A stretch of 64,000 nucleotides of DNA from positions 558,001-622,000 of the forward strand of contig JARYIJ010000001.1 in the NCBI GenBank assembly GCA_029980465.1. Reading direction: 5' to 3'. The stretch is from Pseudolabrys sp. (GTDB lineage Bacteria; Pseudomonadota; Alphaproteobacteria; Rhizobiales; Xanthobacteraceae). Under the pieces are notes generated by a model that was given only the letters and a program-made list of their open reading frames with translations, made no database searches and was not told where the DNA came from. The translations under genes were made by a program, and so were the position numbers. Positions 1 to 8,568 of this stretch are shown in pieces. Positions within the stretch are counted from its first letter, which is position 1, and each line of letters starts with the position of its first letter.

Positions 1-57
1 GGCCTGCGCCTCGGTCAGCTTGTCGACGGCAATATCTGAGGGATCGCGTGACGCCAT
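1..57 (-). CDS. ligA: NAD-dependent DNA ligase LigA, N-terminal fragment (runs off the window)
   Basis: An ATG at 57-55 on the minus strand opens a frame beginning MASRDPSDIAVDKLTEAQA, which runs off the left edge. The LTEAQA element is typical of the first helix of alphaproteobacterial LigA (domain Ia, NMN binding), and ligA following recN is the usual Rhizobiales order. LigA seals nicks in duplex DNA using NAD+. Only 19 codons are visible, so the assignment depends on this short match and on synteny. The gap to the recN stop is 15 bp, so co-transcription with recN is likely. Confidence 0.7.
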   Translation of the reverse strand, partial: MASRDPSDIAVDKLTEAQA

Positions 58-72
58 ACGCGGCACTCTCTG

Positions 73-1743
73 TTAGCCCGCCGCCTTGATGAGGCGCTCG
101 GCCGCAGCCCGCGCCTCGTTGGTGATCTCGGCGCCGGCCAGCATGCGGGCGATCTCCTCGCGGCGCTTGTCGGCGGCCACCTCGGCGACGCGAGTCGCCA
201 CCCGCTTGCCCTTGTCGAGCGCGTCCTTGCTGATGACGTAGTGGCGGTCGGCGCGCGCCGCCACCTGTGGCGCGTGCGTCACCGCCAGCACCTGGACGCC
301 GCGGCCGAGGCTGCCGAGCCGCGTGCCGATGGCATCCGCCACCGCGCCGCCGACCCCGGTGTCGATCTCGTCGAATACCAAAGTGGGCGCCGAGCCGCGG
401 TCGGCCAGCACCACCTTGAGTGCCAGCAGGAACCGCGCCAGTTCGCCGCCCGACGCCACCTTCATCAACGGGCCGGGGCGCGTGCCGGGATTGGTCTGCA
501 CCCAGAACTCGGCGCGATCAATGCCGTGCGGCCCGGCGGCATCCTCGCGCGACTCGAGCTCGGTCGAGAATTTGGCGCGCTCGAGCTTGAGCGGCTTGAG
601 CTCGCCGTTGACGGCCTTGTCGAGCTTCGCCGCGACGGCCTTGCGCGATTTCGACAGCGCGAGCGCGGCGGCGCGATAATCGGCTTCGGCTTTGGCGACC
701 GCGGCGTCCAGTTCCTTGAGCCTGTCTTCGCCGGCGTCGATCAGCGCGACGTCTTCGGCATATTTCTTCGCCAGCGTGGCAAGATCGTCGACCGGCACGT
801 TGTACTTGCGCGCCGCAGCGCGCAGCGCGAACAGCCGCTCCTCGATGCGCTCGAGCTCGGCCGGATCGTGATCGGCGGCGCGCAACGCCGCCTCGAGATG
901 AGCGCGCGTCTCCTCCAACGCGTTCAACGCCGCATCGAGCGACTTCACCGCCGGGTCGATCAGCGACGGCGCCTGGCTGCTGCGCCGCTCGAGCCGGCGG
1001 ATCACGCCGGACAGCGGCGGCACCGGCGAATTGACGCCTGCAATGTGATCGTGCGCGTCGCGCAAATCAGCGGCGATCTTCTCGCCCGCCATCATCATGG
1101 CGCGGCGCTCGGCCAAGGCCGTCTCCTCGCCCGTCTCGGGCGCGAGCTTGGTCAATTCCTCGACCGCGTGGCGCAGATAATCGCTCTCGCGCCGCGCCCG
1201 CCCGACCTCGGCGCGATGCGTCTCGGCCGCCTCGGCGGCGAGGCGGCGCAGCTGCCAGAGCGCGCTCACCTTTTCCGCCGCGTCTTCGAGGCCGCCGAAG
1301 GCGTCGAGCAGGCGGCGATGCGTCGCCGCGTCGGTCAGCGCGCGATCGTCGTGCTGGCCGTGGATCTCGACCAGAGCCGCACCGAGTTCCCTGAGCACCT
1401 GAACGCTGACCGGCTGATCGTTGACGGTGGCGCGGGTGCGGCCGTCGGCGAACTGGACGCGGCGCAGGATCACCTCGCCATCGCTGTCGATGCCGGCCGC
1501 CTTGAGGATCGCGTGCACCGGATGCCGGCGGCCGAGCTCGAACGCGGCGATCACCTGGCCCTGCTCGGCGCCCTGACGCACCAAAGCCGCGTCGCCGCGC
1601 GCGCCGAGCGCCAGCGCGAAGGCATCGAGCAGGATCGACTTGCCGGCGCCGGTCTCGCCGGTGAGCACGGCGAGCCCCCTGGCGAAGTCGATGTCGAGCT
1701 TGTCGATCAGAACGATGTCACGGATCGAGAGCCGGGAAAGCAT
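73..1743 (-). CDS. recN: DNA repair protein RecN
   Basis: RecN is an SMC-like ATPase that acts early in recombinational repair of double-strand breaks in the cytoplasm. The 556-aa product has a Walker A GETGAGKS at residues 29-36, a long central coiled-coil arm rich in Ala, Glu, Arg and Lys, and a C-terminal ABC signature (ASGGELAR) followed by Walker B (LVFDEIDTGVGG). This is the normal RecN layout and length. The start at 1743 (MLSRLSIRD) is chosen because RecN proteins begin directly with this strand; an in-frame ATG at 1791 would add 16 unrelated residues. The gene lies between bamD and ligA on the same strand. Confidence 0.96.
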   Translation of the reverse strand: MLSRLSIRDIVLIDKLDIDFARGLAVLTGETGAGKSILLDAFALALGARGDAALVRQGAEQGQVIAAFELGRRHPVHAILKAAGIDSDGEVILRRVQFADGRTRATVNDQPVSVQVLRELGAALVEIHGQHDDRALTDAATHRRLLDAFGGLEDAAEKVSALWQLRRLAAEAAETHRAEVGRARRESDYLRHAVEELTKLAPETGEETALAERRAMMMAGEKIAADLRDAHDHIAGVNSPVPPLSGVIRRLERRSSQAPSLIDPAVKSLDAALNALEETRAHLEAALRAADHDPAELERIEERLFALRAAARKYNVPVDDLATLAKKYAEDVALIDAGEDRLKELDAAVAKAEADYRAAALALSKSRKAVAAKLDKAVNGELKPLKLERAKFSTELESREDAAGPHGIDRAEFWVQTNPGTRPGPLMKVASGGELARFLLALKVVLADRGSAPTLVFDEIDTGVGGAVADAIGTRLGSLGRGVQVLAVTHAPQVAARADRHYVISKDALDKGKRVATRVAEVAADKRREEIARMLAGAEITNEARAAAERLIKAAG

Positions 1744-1827
1744 GTGGCTGGTCCAAACGCTGTCATGCCCGGCCTTGTGCCGGGCATCCACGCCTACTGA
1801 CTGATTCTGGCATTCTCAAAGACGTGG

Positions 1828-1852
1828 ATGGCCGGGGCAAGCGCGGCCATGA
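1828..1852. repeat. GC palindrome of the GGCCGGG family, variant copy
   Basis: Between recN and bamD there is an imperfect palindrome of the form ATGGCCGGG-loop-CGCGGCCAT. It resembles the family used as insertion target by the IS elements at 33.2 and 58.3 kb, but its right arm and loop differ. A related TGCCCGG...CCGGGCA palindrome lies just to its left, at about 1768-1791. Confidence 0.55.
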
Positions 1853-1872
1853 CGCTGTGCAAAAGGTGCCGC

Positions 1873-2742
1873 TCAGCTCAACCCAATGCCCTTGAACGCC
1901 TTGCTGATCCAGGAGTTCGAGTCCTCGGCCGGCTCCTTGCCGCCGGACTTCACGAGCCGGTAGGCGTCCTTGTACCAGGTACTGTCCGGGAAATTGTGGC
2001 CCAGCACCGCCGCGGCGGTCTGCGCCTCGCCGACGATGCCGAGCGCCATATAGGCCTCCGTGAGGCGTTCCAGCGCCTCCTCGACCTCGCGCGTCGTCTG
2101 GTATTTCGTCACCACCACCTTGAAACGGTTGATGGCGCCGACATAGTCCTTCTTCTTGAGGTAGTAGCGGCCGATCATCATTTCTTTGCCGGCGAGCTGA
2201 TCGCGCGCGACCTCGATCTTCTGCTTGGCGGCATTGGCGTATTCGGTGCCGGGATACTTGTTGATGATGTCCTGCAGCGCGGCGAGCGCCTTGTCGGTGT
2301 CGCCCTGGTCGCGCGTCACGTCCGGAATCTGATCGTAATAGGACGACGCGATCAGATATTGCGCATAGGACGCGTCGGGGCTGCCGGGATGCAGCGCGAT
2401 GTAGCGCTGCGCGGTTGTGATGCAGTCCGCATATTTGCCGGCGGTGTAGTAGGAGTAAGCCGCCATGATGAGGCCTTTGCGGGCCCATTCCGAATAAGGC
2501 GCTTCCTGATCGACGTCCTCGAACTTCTTGGCGGCGTCGGCCGGCCGGTTCTTCACGTTGAGGAGGTACAGGCCCTCGTTATAGAGTTTGTCGGCCGGCT
2601 GATCGGGCACCGGCTTGTCCTTGCCGAACAGTTTGAAATCGCTGCAGCCGCCGACCGCCGCGCCGAGCAGCACCACGGTCATCACGACGCGGGCGCCGGC
2701 GCGCCACTTGCGTACGAGATCCACTCCCACCACCGCCATCAA
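1873..2742 (-). CDS. bamD: Outer membrane protein assembly factor BamD (ComL)
   Basis: BamD is the essential lipoprotein of the BAM complex, which folds beta-barrel proteins into the outer membrane. The 289-aa product has an N-terminal signal with a lipobox (AVGGC, Cys33), then TPR-like helical repeats with the family patterns ADKLYNEGL, AAYSYYTAGKY and YLIASSYYDQI. Length fits alphaproteobacterial BamD. A shorter start at Met21 would still leave a lipobox, so the exact start is uncertain. The lpxC-bamD-recN order is characteristic of Rhizobiales and links lipid A synthesis to outer-membrane assembly. Confidence 0.95.
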   Translation of the reverse strand: MMAVVGVDLVRKWRAGARVVMTVVLLGAAVGGCSDFKLFGKDKPVPDQPADKLYNEGLYLLNVKNRPADAAKKFEDVDQEAPYSEWARKGLIMAAYSYYTAGKYADCITTAQRYIALHPGSPDASYAQYLIASSYYDQIPDVTRDQGDTDKALAALQDIINKYPGTEYANAAKQKIEVARDQLAGKEMMIGRYYLKKKDYVGAINRFKVVVTKYQTTREVEEALERLTEAYMALGIVGEAQTAAAVLGHNFPDSTWYKDAYRLVKSGGKEPAEDSNSWISKAFKGIGLS

Positions 2743-2850
2743 TTGCCCCGGGTCCGCGCTGATCTATCTGAAAACGTGAGGGCGCGCCAATGCCAGTGCG
2801 CGTTTAGCCGCAACATCCCGGCTGCATTAAGGCGGGGAAAACCCAGTCTT

Positions 2851-3807
2851 TCAGGACACTTCCGGGCCGTAAGCCGGAGCGACCAGGCCGCCCACCGGCT
2901 CGGCATGGCCCCGGGAGCGCGGGGCCGCGGCCTGGGCATCGACGAGGCGCCACGCCGTCGGATCGGCCATCAAGGCCGAGAGCACCGCGTAATTGAGGCG
3001 ATGACCGCCGCGATAGCTGCGGTAGGCGGCCAGCAGCGGCGCGCCGGCCAGCGCGAGGTCGCCGAGCGCGTCGAGCATCTTGTGCCGCACGAATTCGTCC
3101 GAATAGCGCAGCCCCGCCGGATTGAGCACGCCGTCGTCGGTGACCACCACGGTGTTCTCGAACGACGCACCGAGCGCGTAGCCCGCGCTCCACAGCTTGG
3201 CGACGTCGCGCATGAAGCCGAAGGTGCGCGCCTTGGCGATCTCGCGGCGGAAGGTCGCCGGATCGATATCGAGCGCGCAGGTCTGGCGGCCGATGACCTT
3301 GTTGGAGAAGTCGATCTCGGCCTCGATGCGGAAGCCGCGCGCATAGGGCCGCAACTCGGCGCTACCTTCGCCTTTTGCGACCCGGATCGGCTTGAGCACC
3401 TCGATGAACCGGCGCGGCGCATTCAGCGTGGCGAGGCCGGCCTGGTCGATCGCGGCGACGAAAGGCTCGGCGCTGCCGTCCATGATCGGCACTTCCGAGC
3501 CGTCGATCTCGACGATCGCATTGTCGACGCCGCAGCCGCGCAGCGCGGCCAGCACATGCTCGGCAGTCGAGCACAGCGGCCCCGACGAATCGCCGAGAAC
3601 GGTGGCGAAATCGGTCGCCGTCACCGCGCGAACGTCGGCGCGGATTTCGCGCTCGGGTTGATCGGCCGTTGCGGTGCGGACAAACGTAATGCCGCTGTCG
3701 GCATCGGCGGGATGCAACGTGAGAGTCGCGGACAACCCCGAATGAACACCGACACCGAACACGGCTACGTGGTCACGAAGCGTCGTTTGCTTGGCGACTC
3801 TGAACAT
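2851..3807 (-). CDS. lpxC: UDP-3-O-acyl-N-acetylglucosamine deacetylase LpxC
   Basis: LpxC is the zinc amidase that carries out the committed step of lipid A synthesis, removing acetate from UDP-3-O-acyl-GlcNAc. The 318-aa protein shows the family metal and catalytic elements: the first zinc histidine in TAEHVLAAL, the HKMLDALGD helix with the second zinc histidine and aspartate, and the C-terminal GGHRLNYA histidine. It starts MFRVAKQTTL; length is normal. It lies between ftsZ, which ends in its own terminator, and bamD, so it probably has its own promoter in the 376-bp gap on its 5' side. Confidence 0.97.
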   Translation of the reverse strand: MFRVAKQTTLRDHVAVFGVGVHSGLSATLTLHPADADSGITFVRTATADQPEREIRADVRAVTATDFATVLGDSSGPLCSTAEHVLAALRGCGVDNAIVEIDGSEVPIMDGSAEPFVAAIDQAGLATLNAPRRFIEVLKPIRVAKGEGSAELRPYARGFRIEAEIDFSNKVIGRQTCALDIDPATFRREIAKARTFGFMRDVAKLWSAGYALGASFENTVVVTDDGVLNPAGLRYSDEFVRHKMLDALGDLALAGAPLLAAYRSYRGGHRLNYAVLSALMADPTAWRLVDAQAAAPRSRGHAEPVGGLVAPAYGPEVS

Positions 3808-4130
3808 TCAACCCCTTCCGCGGCAGGCCCGCTCCGGCGAACCAACCGCGCGCCCCATGATCAGGCCCTATTCAGGCCTTCGTCTTGCCCACGTTCCCGG
3901 TCTCGCCACAGCGCAGGAAAAAAGCCGGAAACGCCAAAGCCCCTTATGCCCCCGCAACTTAGGCCTCGCGACACCCGCTTCCAACTCACGTTGTCTTACC
4001 AACTATTACCCTTTTTCGCCGCAATTGCTGCGACTTGGCGTTTCGTCACGGTGAAGGCCGCTTACGATCGGCGGCCGCGCGGGGAAGACAAGATCGGCGT
4101 TATAGAAAATAATGTAAGATCAATGAGTTA
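3808..4130. other. ftsZ-lpxC intergenic region
   Basis: No coding sequence is supported here. The left part is GC-rich; the right part (about 3980-4140) is unusually AT-rich for this window. It must hold the lpxC promoter on the minus strand. A possible minus-strand match is TTGGAA followed 17 bases later by TAAGTT within 3960-4000, but it is weak and not asserted as a promoter. Confidence 0.4.
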
Positions 4131-4172
4131 ATAAAAATAGCGGCGCGCCCCTCAGAAAAAGGGAGCGCGCCG
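4131..4172 (-). terminator. Rho-independent terminator of ftsZ
   Basis: Immediately downstream of the ftsZ stop on the minus strand there is a strong hairpin with 8-bp GC arms (CGGCGCGC / GCGCGCCG, 4141-4172), extended by CCCT/AGGG. On the minus strand it is followed by a T-rich run (CTATTTTTATT). This marks the end of the dcw transcript. Confidence 0.85.
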
Positions 4173-4183
4173 CCGGTTCCAGA

Positions 4184-5848
4184 CTAGTTGGCCTGGCGGC
4201 GGAGGAACGCCGGGATTTCGAGCTGATCCTCCTCCGGAGAGTTGTGGACAGGTGCCGGACGGCCATGCGGGTCCAGACCTTGGGGGGCCTGCCGGGGCGC
4301 GTATTGCGACACCTGCTGCGGCGCCGGGGCCGGCCGCACCGGCCGCCTGACCTGAGGCACCGGGGCCGGTTCCGCCGCGGCGGTATGCGGCAGGTCCGGC
4401 ATTTCGTCCTTGCGGCCGAGGCCGACGGCGGCCAGACGCTGCATCAGCGACATCCGGCGTTTCTCCGGATGGTCCGCCGGCAATTCGCCGCGCTGAGCCT
4501 TGATCTCGTTCTGGGCCGGGATCGGCAGTTCGTCGATTCGCGGCATCCGCACCGGCGTCAGCGGGCGCTCCGCGGCCGGCGGAATGAAGGTGCGGGCCGG
4601 CGGCAGTTCGACGACCGGCTCTTCGGCCGGCGTCTCGAACAGCGACGGCTTGATGGCCGGCATCGGACGGATGGCGACCTCTTCGAGCGCCGCGGCAACC
4701 GCTGCATGAGCGGCTTCGGCAGCGGCGGGAGCCGGCGCATGTACCGGCGCGGGCGCCGGAGCGGCGGCGGGAGCCGGAGCCTCACGCGCGACGCGATCGG
4801 CGTGGCGACGCGCCTCGTTGCGGATCTTGTTGGTGATTTCGGCGGCGCGAGTCTCCGCCGGGGTCGGACGTTGCGCCACGCCGGCGTTGTCGATGCCGGT
4901 GGCGACGACGGACACGCGGATGATGCCCTCGAGGCTTTCGTCGAAGGTGGCGCCGACGATGATGTTGGCGTCCTGATCGACCTCGCCGCGAATGCGGGTG
5001 GCCGCCTCGTCGACTTCGTACAGCGTCAGGTCCTTGCCGCCTGTGATCGAGATCAGGAGACCCTTGGCGCCCTTCATCGAGGCGTCGTCGATCAGCGGGT
5101 TGGCGATCGCCGCCTCGGCGGCGGTCAGCGCGCGCTTCTCGCCCGACGCTTCGCCGGTGCCCATCATCGCCTTGCCCATCTCCTTCATCACCGCGCGCAC
5201 GTCGGCGAAGTCGAGATTGATGAGGCCTTCCTTGACCATCAGGTCGGTGATGCAGGCGACGCCCGAGTAGAGCACCTGGTCGGCCATCGCGAAGGCGTCG
5301 GCGAAGGTGGTCTTCTCGTTGGCGACCCGGAACAGGTTCTGGTTCGGGATGATGAGCAGCGTGTCGACGTGCTTCTGCAGCTCGGCGATGCCGGCTTCGG
5401 CGAAGCGCATGCGGCGCGCGCCCTCGAACTGGAACGGCTTGGTGACGACGCCGACCGTGAGGATGTTGAGTTCCCGCGCCACGCGGGCGACGACCGGCGC
5501 CGCGCCGGTGCCGGTGCCGCCGCCCATGCCGGCGGTGACGAACACCATGTGCGCGCCGGTGAGGTGATCGCGGATTTCGTCCATGGTCTCCTCGGCCGCG
5601 GCGCGGCCGACTTCCGGCTGCGAACCGGCGCCGAGGCCCTCGGTGACCTGCGAGCCCATCTGGATGATGCGCTCGGCCTTCGACATGGTCAGCGCCTGCG
5701 CGTCGGTGTTGGCCACCACGAAGTCGACGCCCTGAAGGCCCGCCGTGATCATGTTGTTGACGGCATTGCCGCCAGCGCCGCCAACTCCGAACACGGTGAT
5801 ACGCGGTTTCATTTCGCGAATATCCGGGATCTTCAGATTGATGCTCAT
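4184..5848 (-). CDS. ftsZ: Cell division protein FtsZ
   Basis: FtsZ is the tubulin-like GTPase that forms the division ring at mid-cell. The 554-aa protein has the GTP-binding GGGTGTG loop at residues 109-115, the N-terminal [14 protein letters not shown] segment, and a conserved C-terminal peptide ([12 protein letters not shown]) that binds FtsA and other partners. The GTPase core of about 320 residues is followed by a long Ala/Pro-rich linker of some 200 residues. This explains why it is far longer than the roughly 383-aa E. coli protein and is typical of Rhizobiales. It is the last dcw gene and ends at a terminator. Confidence 0.99.
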   Translation of the reverse strand: MSINLKIPDIREMKPRITVFGVGGAGGNAVNNMITAGLQGVDFVVANTDAQALTMSKAERIIQMGSQVTEGLGAGSQPEVGRAAAEETMDEIRDHLTGAHMVFVTAGMGGGTGTGAAPVVARVARELNILTVGVVTKPFQFEGARRMRFAEAGIAELQKHVDTLLIIPNQNLFRVANEKTTFADAFAMADQVLYSGVACITDLMVKEGLINLDFADVRAVMKEMGKAMMGTGEASGEKRALTAAEAAIANPLIDDASMKGAKGLLISITGGKDLTLYEVDEAATRIRGEVDQDANIIVGATFDESLEGIIRVSVVATGIDNAGVAQRPTPAETRAAEITNKIRNEARRHADRVAREAPAPAAAPAPAPVHAPAPAAAEAAHAAVAAALEEVAIRPMPAIKPSLFETPAEEPVVELPPARTFIPPAAERPLTPVRMPRIDELPIPAQNEIKAQRGELPADHPEKRRMSLMQRLAAVGLGRKDEMPDLPHTAAAEPAPVPQVRRPVRPAPAPQQVSQYAPRQAPQGLDPHGRPAPVHNSPEEDQLEIPAFLRRQAN

Positions 5849-5902
5849 CAGTTGCCTCTCTTGTCGCGCCGGCCGCCACCGGCGCTGGTGATTTCTCTCA
5901 GG

Positions 5903-7225
5903 TCAGAAGCTCTCTCGCAGCCACTGGCCGACCTTCGCCATGTAGCCGCCGGTTCCTGTCATCAGATGCCGCGTCTTGCGCGGTTCGAAGTGTTCGAGAT
6001 GCGCCGCCTGCGGGTAGATCAGCAGGCCGGCCGCGGCTGCGAAGGCCGGACCTTTCGCCGATTCCGGCAGGCCGGACAGGCCAAGCGGGCGGCCGATGCG
6101 CACCGCGCGCCCGAGCACCCGCGTCGCCAGCTCGGTAAGTCCGACAAGCTGGCTCGCGCCGCCGGTCAGCAGCACGCGCGCCCGCGGCTCGGCCGCGAAC
6201 GGCGACGCCGCCAGGCGATCGCGCACCATCTCGAGAATCTCTTCAACGCGAGGCTTGATCATCTGCACGAGCGTCTCCCGGGAGACGAACTGCGGCGGCT
6301 CGCGGTCATCGTCCCCGACCGGCGGGACCGTAATCATGTCACGGTCGTCGGCACCGCCCGTGAAAACAGTGCCATAAAACGTTTTGATTCGCTCAGCGTC
6401 GCTGATCCTCGCGTTGAGGCCGCGCGCCAGATCCATCGTGACGTGCTGGCCGCCAAGCGCGAAGCCGTCGGCGTGAATGAAACGGCCACCCGAGAATACG
6501 GCGATCGTCGTGGTTCCGGCGCCCATGTCGACGACGGCGGCGCCGAGGTCGGCCTCGTCGTCGGCGAGCGCCGACAGGCCGGCGGCGTAAGGCGACGCCA
6601 CCATGGCCTCGACCTCGAGGTGACTGCGCTCCACCGTCAGCATCAGGTTGCGGGCCGCGGCGGCGTCCGCCGTGACCATGTGCATGTCGACGCCGAACCG
6701 GCTGCCGACCATGCCGCGCGGGTTGCGGATGCCGCGCGAGGCGTCGAGCGCATAGCCGATCGGCAGCGAATGGAGAACGGCGCGCCCTTCCCGCACGGTA
6801 TGGCGGCTGGTCGCGGCGAGCACGCGCGCGATGTCGCCGTCGCGCACCGCGCTGTCGTTGAGATCGACGCTGGCGTTGAACAGCTCGGAGGTCAGCCGGC
6901 CGCCCGACAGCGACACGACAACCGATTCAAGCTGGACCCCGGCCCGGCTCTCGGCGCTGTCGATCGCATGACGGATCATCTCTTCGGCGGCAACCAGATC
7001 GACCACCGCGCCGGCCTTCATGCCGCGCGCGGCGGTATGGCCGAAGCCCATCACCTGCACGCCGTGGCTGCGGCGGCGCAGAACGTCCTGCGGCGGCGCC
7101 GGCGCGAGCCGCGCCACCAGGCACACCACCTTGCTGGTGCCGATGTCGAGCGCAGCGACCACCGCGCTCTTGCGCGGCGACACCGGTTTCATCTTCGGAG
7201 TGAGGCCGAAGTGCAGCACGGTCAT
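5903..7225 (-). CDS. ftsA: Cell division protein FtsA
   Basis: FtsA is the actin-like ATPase that tethers FtsZ to the membrane and recruits later division proteins. The 440-aa product has the phosphate-1 motif ALDIGTSKV near residue 27, an actin-fold MGAGTTTIAVF phosphate-2 segment, the LLTGGASQLVG adenosine loop, and a C-terminal amphipathic tail (GYMAKVGQWLRESF) that serves as membrane anchor. The start at 7225 (MTVLHFGLTP) is preferred: an upstream in-frame ATG at 7375 would translate a palindromic repeat. An internal ATG at residue 12 is another option. ftsZ follows after 54 bp. Confidence 0.96.
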   Translation of the reverse strand: MTVLHFGLTPKMKPVSPRKSAVVAALDIGTSKVVCLVARLAPAPPQDVLRRRSHGVQVMGFGHTAARGMKAGAVVDLVAAEEMIRHAIDSAESRAGVQLESVVVSLSGGRLTSELFNASVDLNDSAVRDGDIARVLAATSRHTVREGRAVLHSLPIGYALDASRGIRNPRGMVGSRFGVDMHMVTADAAAARNLMLTVERSHLEVEAMVASPYAAGLSALADDEADLGAAVVDMGAGTTTIAVFSGGRFIHADGFALGGQHVTMDLARGLNARISDAERIKTFYGTVFTGGADDRDMITVPPVGDDDREPPQFVSRETLVQMIKPRVEEILEMVRDRLAASPFAAEPRARVLLTGGASQLVGLTELATRVLGRAVRIGRPLGLSGLPESAKGPAFAAAAGLLIYPQAAHLEHFEPRKTRHLMTGTGGYMAKVGQWLRESF

Positions 7226-7237
7226 GCCTCCCTCCGC

Positions 7238-7373
7238 GTCATTCCGGGGCGCGAGCACTCGAACGCGTTTACGCGCGTCTTCGACGCGCGATGGCGAGCG
7301 AACCCGGAATCCAGCAACGCACACCACCGTCGCTGGATTCCGGGTCCGGCGCTGCGCGCCGTCCCGGAATGAC
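7238..7373. repeat. Large palindromic repeat between ftsQ and ftsA, with nested stem-loop
   Basis: The 5' end GTCATTCCGGG and the 3' end CCCGGAATGAC form an inverted repeat about 136 bp apart. A second inner pair (CCGGAATCCAGC / GCTGGATTCCGG) lies in the middle. The left arm holds a nested element, a GCGTTTACGCGCGTCTTCGA-type stem-loop at about 7262-7288. The same stem-loop is found in repeats at about 12.0, 14.2, 15.0, 61.4 and 63.4 kb. The element fills almost the whole ftsQ-ftsA spacer. Confidence 0.75.
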
Positions 7374-7397
7374 AAAATAAGAAGGCGAAAAGCACGG

Positions 7398-8327
7398 TCA
7401 TGCCTCGTTGCCCTTCTTTTTGGGCTTCTTCAGCAAGTTCTTCATCGCTTCGGCGCGGGCCGCGGCGGCGTCATCCGACAGACGCACGGTGACGCGATCC
7501 GACAAACGCAGATCGACGACGGTGATGTCGCGCGACAGCAGCTTCTTGTCGCGGTCGAGATCGATGAGCGTCTGCAGCGCGCGATCGACGCCGCTATCCG
7601 GCAGCTTGATATCGACGCCGCTGTCGAGCCGCACGTTCCAGCGGCGGTCGGCGACCAGCACGGCCGCATTCATCGCGCTGCGGATCGCCGGATAGCGATC
7701 GAGCATGGCGAGGAAGCCGCGCGCCTGCTTGGCGGCGCCGTCGCCGACGACGAGCGGCAGCTTGCGGAAACGATTGCCGGTGAAGTCCTCGAGCACGGTG
7801 CCGTCGTCGGAGATCACCGCGACGCGGCCGTCCTTTTGCCACAGCGCCAGCGGCTTGCGTTCGGTGATGCTGATGTGCAGGCGGCCGGGATAAAGCTTGA
7901 GCACCGTGGCGTCAGCGATCCACGGATTGCTCATGAGGTCGCGACGCGCGCTCGCGGCATCGAGGCAAAGCAACGACGATTCATCGCCGACTCCGGCGGC
8001 GGCCAGCACCTGATTGCGCGTGAGTTGGTGTTCGCCGCTCAACGCGACGGAGGTGACGCGGAAGCCGGCGCTGTCGGAGACGCGATCGCAGGCGCGATGC
8101 AACTCGGCGGCGATCTCGGGCCCGTGATGGCCGGCCGCGATGCCGTAGCCGATGCTGGCGGCGACGACCATCGCCGCGGCGATCGAGCCGGCGCCGCGCG
8201 GAATATCGAGGTCGAGCAGCGGAACGACACGGCGGCGAACGAAGCGCTTGAACCGGCGCGCGCGTCCCGATGCCTCCAGCCAGTCCGGCCGGGTCAGCGG
8301 TTGAGCGAAGCGTCCCTGAAGGTCCAT
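7398..8327 (-). CDS. ftsQ: Cell division protein FtsQ
   Basis: FtsQ is a bitopic inner-membrane protein that links early and late division proteins. With the start at 8327 the product is 309 aa. It has a basic cytoplasmic N-terminus, one membrane segment (SIAAAMVVAASIGYGIAAG), and a periplasmic POTRA domain (FRVTSVALSGEHQLTR) followed by the FtsQ beta-domain (WIADATVLKLYPGRLHI). A Lys-rich tail closes it. An ATG 23 codons upstream (8396) is also in frame; 8327 (MDLQGRFAQPL) fits family N-termini better. The DUF559 cassette separates it from ddlB, so it probably has its own promoter in 8328-8560. Confidence 0.93.
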   Translation of the reverse strand: MDLQGRFAQPLTRPDWLEASGRARRFKRFVRRRVVPLLDLDIPRGAGSIAAAMVVAASIGYGIAAGHHGPEIAAELHRACDRVSDSAGFRVTSVALSGEHQLTRNQVLAAAGVGDESSLLCLDAASARRDLMSNPWIADATVLKLYPGRLHISITERKPLALWQKDGRVAVISDDGTVLEDFTGNRFRKLPLVVGDGAAKQARGFLAMLDRYPAIRSAMNAAVLVADRRWNVRLDSGVDIKLPDSGVDRALQTLIDLDRDKKLLSRDITVVDLRLSDRVTVRLSDDAAAARAEAMKNLLKKPKKKGNEA

Positions 8328-8418
8328 CGCAGGCTTTCGTGCGCAAATCCGGTTCGACACGCGCAAACGCGCAGCAGCCTCGCAGCAAGGCGCCACCTGC
8401 CAGTCTTGGGAGGATTTG

Positions 8419-8442
8419 GTAAATGATGAGTAAATATTTACC
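8419..8442. promoter_or_regulatory. Possible regulatory site upstream of ftsQ
   Basis: An AT-rich patch in the GC-rich leader of ftsQ contains GTAA-N7-GTAA (8419-8433); on the ftsQ strand it reads TTAC-N7-TTAC. It also contains an inverted repeat GGTAAAT / ATTTACC (8418-8424 and 8436-8442). The spacing is that of the CtrA box (TTAA-N7-TTAA) and CtrA is known to act upstream of ftsQA in Caulobacter, but the half-sites are imperfect. The assignment is tentative. Confidence 0.3.
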
Positions 8443-8568
8443 GATCGGGAACGAAGATTACCGGCGAATGTCGCTTTCGCTCACGGCCCAGCGAAGCGGT
8501 GAGCGAATTGACGGCGCGGACCTGAGCCGGGCCGCGGGTCAGGGGGGTTATTAGGTAAGCACCGGCTT

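Noticed and set aside
4244..7372. A 1042-codon open frame on the plus strand across ftsZ and ftsA
   Set aside because: It is antisense to two well-identified genes, has the Arg/His-rich composition of a GC-rich shadow frame and no domain is recognisable.
7226..7375. Extended N-terminus of FtsA (50 extra residues)
   Set aside because: The extension is translated palindromic repeat; FtsA homologues start near 7225.
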